The notes under the pieces are model-generated. The model searched no databases and was not told the DNA's origin. It saw only the letters and a list, made by a program, of their open reading frames with translations. From Amycolatopsis balhimycina FH 1894 (GTDB lineage: Bacteria > Actinomycetota > Actinomycetes > Mycobacteriales > Pseudonocardiaceae), in contig NZ_KB913037.1 in assembly GCF_000384295.1 (NCBI RefSeq), positions 10,848,593-10,855,341 of the forward strand: a stretch of 6,749 nt of DNA. The letters run 5' to 3'. A program made the translations under genes and the position numbers. Within the stretch, counting starts at the first letter, position 1. Each line of letters starts with the position of its first letter. Below are positions 1 to 4,400 of this stretch, one piece after another.

Positions 1-1431
1 GCGGATCCGGACGCGGTGGCGGTGGTGTGGGACCGGGGCGCGTTCACCTACGGAGAGCTGGACGCGCGTTCGGACCGGCTCGCGCGGACGCTGGTGGCCG
101 CCGGGGCCGGGCCGGAATCGGTGGTCGCGGTGCTGATGGAGCGTTCGGCCGACCTGGTGGTGGCGTTGCTCGCGATCCTCAAGGCCGGGGCCGCGTACGT
201 GCCGCTGGACACGGGCTGGCCGGAAGCGCGGATGCGCGCGGTGCTCGAAGACGCCGGCGCCGCGGTACTCGTGGTGCACGAGGCGACGGCCCGTCATGAA
301 CTCGGCCTCACGGCGATTCCGGCCGATGCCGACATGGACGCCGTGGTGAGCCTGCCCAGTGAGGTACCGCCCGATGGGGCCGCGTATGTGATGTATACGT
401 CGGGGTCGACGGGGGTGCCGAAGGGTGTTGTGGCCACGCACGGGGATGTGGTGCGGCTGGCGAAGGATCGCTGCTGGGGTGGGACGCCGCGGGTGTTGTT
501 TCATGCGCCGCATGCTTTTGACGCGTCGTCGTATGAGCTGTGGGTGCCGTTGTTGTCGGGTGGCACGGTGGTGGTGGCGCCGGTCGAGCGTGTGGACGCG
601 GCGGTGATTCGCCGGCTGGTCACGGACCGCGATTTGACGCACGTGCATGTGACGGCGGGTCTTTTCCGGGTGCTGGCCGAGCACGATCCGACCTGTTTTT
701 CCGGGGTCCGTGAGGTGTTGACAGGTGGGGACGTCGTTCCGGCTGCTTCCGCGAGGCGGGTGCTGGAGGCGAATCCGGGTGTGGTGGTCCGGCAGTTGTA
801 CGGGCCGACTGAGGTGACGTTGTGTGCGACGCAGCACGAGGTCGGTGTTCCGGGTGAGATCGGCGGTGTTCTGCCGATCGGGCGCCCGTTGGACAACACG
901 CGGGTGTATGTGCTGGACGAGAGGCTGGCTGCGGTTCCGGTCGGTGTGGCTGGTGAGCTGTATGTGGCGGGTGCGGGTGTCGCGCGTGGGTATCTGAATC
1001 GTCCTGTGTGGACGGCTGAGCGTTTTGTGGCGTGTCCGTTCGGTGGTGCGGGTGATCGGATGTATCGCACGGGTGATCGGGTGAAGTGGGATGCGGATGG
1101 TCGTCTGGTGTTCTCCGGGCGCGCTGACGATCAGGTCAAGATTCGTGGGTTCCGGGTGGAGCCGGGTGAGGTCGAAGCGGTCCTCTCGGGACACCCGGCG
1201 GTCGCGCAGGCGGCGGTGGTCGTCGGGGAAGACGTCCTGGGCGGCAAACGGCTCGTCGGCTACGTGGTGCCGGCCGAGACCGGGACTTCGATCACCGACG
1301 TGGTGCGCGAGTACGTGGCCGAGCGCCTTCCGTCCTCCCTGGTGCCGTCGGCGCTGGTGGAGCTGGCCGTCCTGCCCCTGACGCCCAACGGGAAGGTGGA
1401 TCGGGCGGCCCTGCCCGCTCCCGAGTACGTG
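1..1431 (+). other. Adenylation domain A1, predicted specific for 4-hydroxyphenylglycine (5' end missing)
   Basis: The domain covers residues 1-477 of the fragment and starts just before core A1 (FTYGEL, 15-20), so only about 20-30 residues and the preceding C-domain are outside. Core motifs in order: A2 [10 protein letters not shown] (61-70), A3 [12 protein letters not shown] (132-143), A4 FDAS (173-176), A5 LYGPTE (266-271), A6 [14 protein letters not shown] (318-331), A7 YRTGDR (355-360), A8 with RGFRVEPGE (382-390), A9 LPSSLVPS (443-450), A10 PNGKVDR (462-468). Aligned by eye to PheA, the pocket residues are D174, A175, Y178, H216, L240, G242, L266, L274, C275 and K465, giving DAYHLGLLCK. 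From memory, the -HLGLLCK ending is the classic Hpg signature of calcium-dependent antibiotic, glycopeptide and ramoplanin-type synthetases. Hpg should therefore be loaded on T1. All catalytic motifs are intact. Tyrosine-like alternatives are less likely with this code. Codon use changes abruptly inside the domain, at about 380 and again at about 1130. Confidence 0.9.
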
Positions 1432-4400
1432 CCGGGCGGCGGCCGGGCGCCCGCGAACGCGCGGGAGGAACTGCTGTGCCGCGCTTTCGCCGCGGTGCTG
1501 GACCTCCCCTCCGTCGGCGTCGACGACGACTTCTTCGCACTGGGCGGCCATTCGCTGCTGGCGGTCTCGGTGGTGGAATGGCTGCGCCGGCGCGGGATTT
1601 CGGTTTCGGTGCGAGCGTTGTTCGTGACGCCGACCCCGGCCTCGCTGGCGGCCGTGGCGGGCCCCGAGCCGGTCGAGGTGCCCGCCCGCCTCGTTCCCGA
1701 AGGCACGACGGACCTCACGCCGGAAATGCTGCCCCTCGTCGACCTGACCGAGGAACAGATCGCCCGGATCGTGGCGGCCGTGCCGGGCGGCGCGGCGAAC
1801 GTGCAGGACGTGTACCCGCTGGCACCGTTGCAGGAAGGCATCTTCTTTCACCACCTGATGGCCGGCCGGGACGGCGGCGACGTCTACGCCATGCCGTTCA
1901 CGCTGCGGCTGGACACCCGGGAGCGGTTGACCGCGTTCCTCGGCGCCCTGCAGCGGGTGATCGACCGGCACGACGTGTACCGCACGGCCATCGTGTGGGA
2001 AGGCCTGCCGGAGCCGGTTCAGGTGGTGTGGCGGCACGCCGAGCTGCCGGTCACCGAGGGGCCGCTCGACGCCGGCGGGTGGCTGGAGCTGGGCCGGGCG
2101 CCGCTGCTGAGCGTCCGCGTCGCGCCGGAACCCGCGGGTGACGGCTGGCAGGCCCTGCTGCGCATGCACCACCTGATCCAGGACCACACCGCGCTGGAAG
2201 TCGTCCTGGACGAGATCAGGGCGTTCATGGAAGGGCGGGCCGGTGCGCTGCCGGCGCCCGTGCCGTTCCGCGAGTTCGTGACACAGGCCCGGCTGGGCAT
2301 GTCCGGCGACGAGCACGAACGCCATTTCGCCGAGTTGCTGGGTGACGTGACCGAGACCTGCGCCCCCTACGGCCTGCTGGATGTGCACGGCGACGGCGCG
2401 GGAACCACGCAGGGCCGGTTGGCGGTGGACGGCGGGCTGGGCGGGCGGCTGCGGGAGGTGGCGCGGTCACGCGGGGTGAGTCCCGCGACGGTCTTCCACG
2501 TCGCGTGGTCGCGGGTGCTGGCGGCCGTTTCCGAGCGCTCCGACGTGGTGTTCGGCACGGTGTTGCTGGGGCGGGCGAACGCGGGTGCGGACCGTGTTCC
2601 CGGCCTGTTCATGAACACGCTGCCGGTGCGGGTCAGGACTACGGAGCTGACCGTCGGCGAGGCGCTGACCGGTATGCGTGACCAGCTCGCCGACCTGATG
2701 GTGCACGAGCACGCGCCCCTGACACTGGCACAGGCCGCCAGCGGACTGCCCGGCGGGCAACCGCTCTTCACCGCGATCTTCAACTACCGCCACCTCCGGC
2801 TGGATGTCGAGCAGTCGGGCACCGGCATCGACGGTGTCGAAGCCGTGCCGGCGGGAGACCCGACGAACTACCCGCTCGACATCACCGTGAACCAGAGTCC
2901 CACCGGGTTCGAACTCGTCGTGGAGGCCACGGCACCCGTCGACCCGGTACAGGTGTGCGGGCTGCTGCACACCTGCGTCGCCAACCTCGTCACCGCCTTG
3001 GCTGACGCCCCGGACCGCAGGCTCGCGACGGTGCCGATCCTGGATCCCGAATTCACCGGACTGCTCCGGGACTGGAATGACACGGCGGTTCCTGGGCCGG
3101 GTGGTCTGGTGCCGGATTTGTTTGCCGGGCAGGTGGTGCGGTCTCCGGACGCGGTGGCGTTGGCGGGTTCGGGTGTCGAGCTGAGTTATGCGGAAGTGGA
3201 TGCGTGGGCGAACCGGCTGGCGCGGAAGTTTATCGGTGTGGGGGTGGGGCCGGAGTCGGTGGTGGCTTTGGTTTTGGAGCGTTCACCGGAGTTGTTGGTC
3301 GCGATTCTTGCGGTGTTGAAGGCGGGTGGCGCTTATCTGGCGATTGATCCGGGGTCGCCGGCGGAGCGTGTTCGTTTTATGGTTGAGGATGCGGCTGCGG
3401 TGCTGGTGGTGGATTCGCTGGGGTTTGTGGCGGATGTGGGTGGGTTTGGCGCGGGGCCGGTGTCTGATGTGGATCGGGTTGGGCCGTTGTTTCCGGATCA
3501 TCCGGTGTATGTGGTGTATACGTCGGGTTCGACGGGTGTGCCGAAGGGTGTGGTGGTTTCGCATCGGGGTTTTGTGAATTTGTCGGTGAGTCATGGTCGG
3601 TTCGGGGTGGGGCGGGGTGCTCGGGTGGCGCAGTTCGCGTCGCCGGGTTTTGACATGTTTTGTGAGGAGTGGTTGCTGGCGTTGGTGTCGGGTGCGGCGT
3701 TGGTGGTTGTTCCGGCGGAGCGGCGGCTGGGCACCGAGCTGGCGGGGTTTGTTGCGGAGTTTGGGGTGACGCATGCGACGTTGCCGCCGGCGGCGGTGTC
3801 GACGTTGCCGTTGGGTGGTTTGCCTGAGGGTTTTGTGTTGGATGTGGGTGGTGAGGCGTTGCCGGGGGAGTTGGTGTCTCGGTGGGCTGGGGATGGGGTG
3901 ATGTTCAATAGTTATGGTCCTGCTGAGGCGACGGTGAATGCTGCGGTGTGGCGGTGCCGGGCGGATGTGGGGTCGGGTGGTGTGGTGCCGATCGGGCGGC
4001 CGATTGCCAATGTGCGGGTGTATGTGCTGGATGGGGGGTTGCAGCCGGTTCCGGTGGGGGTGGGTGGTGAGCTTTATGTTTCCGGTGTGGGTGTGGCGCG
4101 GGGTTATGTGCGTCGTCCGGGGTTGACGGGTGAGCGGTTTGTGGCGTGTCCGTTTGAGCCGGGTGAGCGGATGTATCGCACCGGGGATCGGGTGCGCTGG
4201 AACGGTGACGGGGAATTGGTTTTTCTGGGCCGTTTTGACGATCAGGTGAAGATCCGCGGTTTCCGGGTGGAGCCGGGGGAAATCGAGAGCGTGTTGCTGA
4301 CTCACCCGGCCGTGGGCCAGGCGGCGGTTATCGCCCGGGAGGACACTCCGGGTGAGCACCGGCTGGTCGGTTATGTCGTGGGTGCGGTGGCCTCGGCCGA

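Noticed and set aside
501..1070. Antisense open frames of 100-210 codons over A1, A2 and C3
   Set aside because: They lie opposite conserved NRPS motifs, have Arg/Ser/Thr/Ala-rich low-complexity translations and no family resemblance. High G+C content explains them.
1476..2141. Forward open frame of 221 codons in another phase
   Set aside because: It overlaps T1 and the start of C2, which are conserved in frame 1; its translation is Arg/Gly/Ala-rich without domains.
1801..3078. Stand-alone epimerization domain
   Set aside because: Each carrier is followed by only one domain of the C superfamily, and that is followed directly by an A-domain. The carriers have LGGHSL and not LGGDS. The dual condensation/epimerization reading explains this better.
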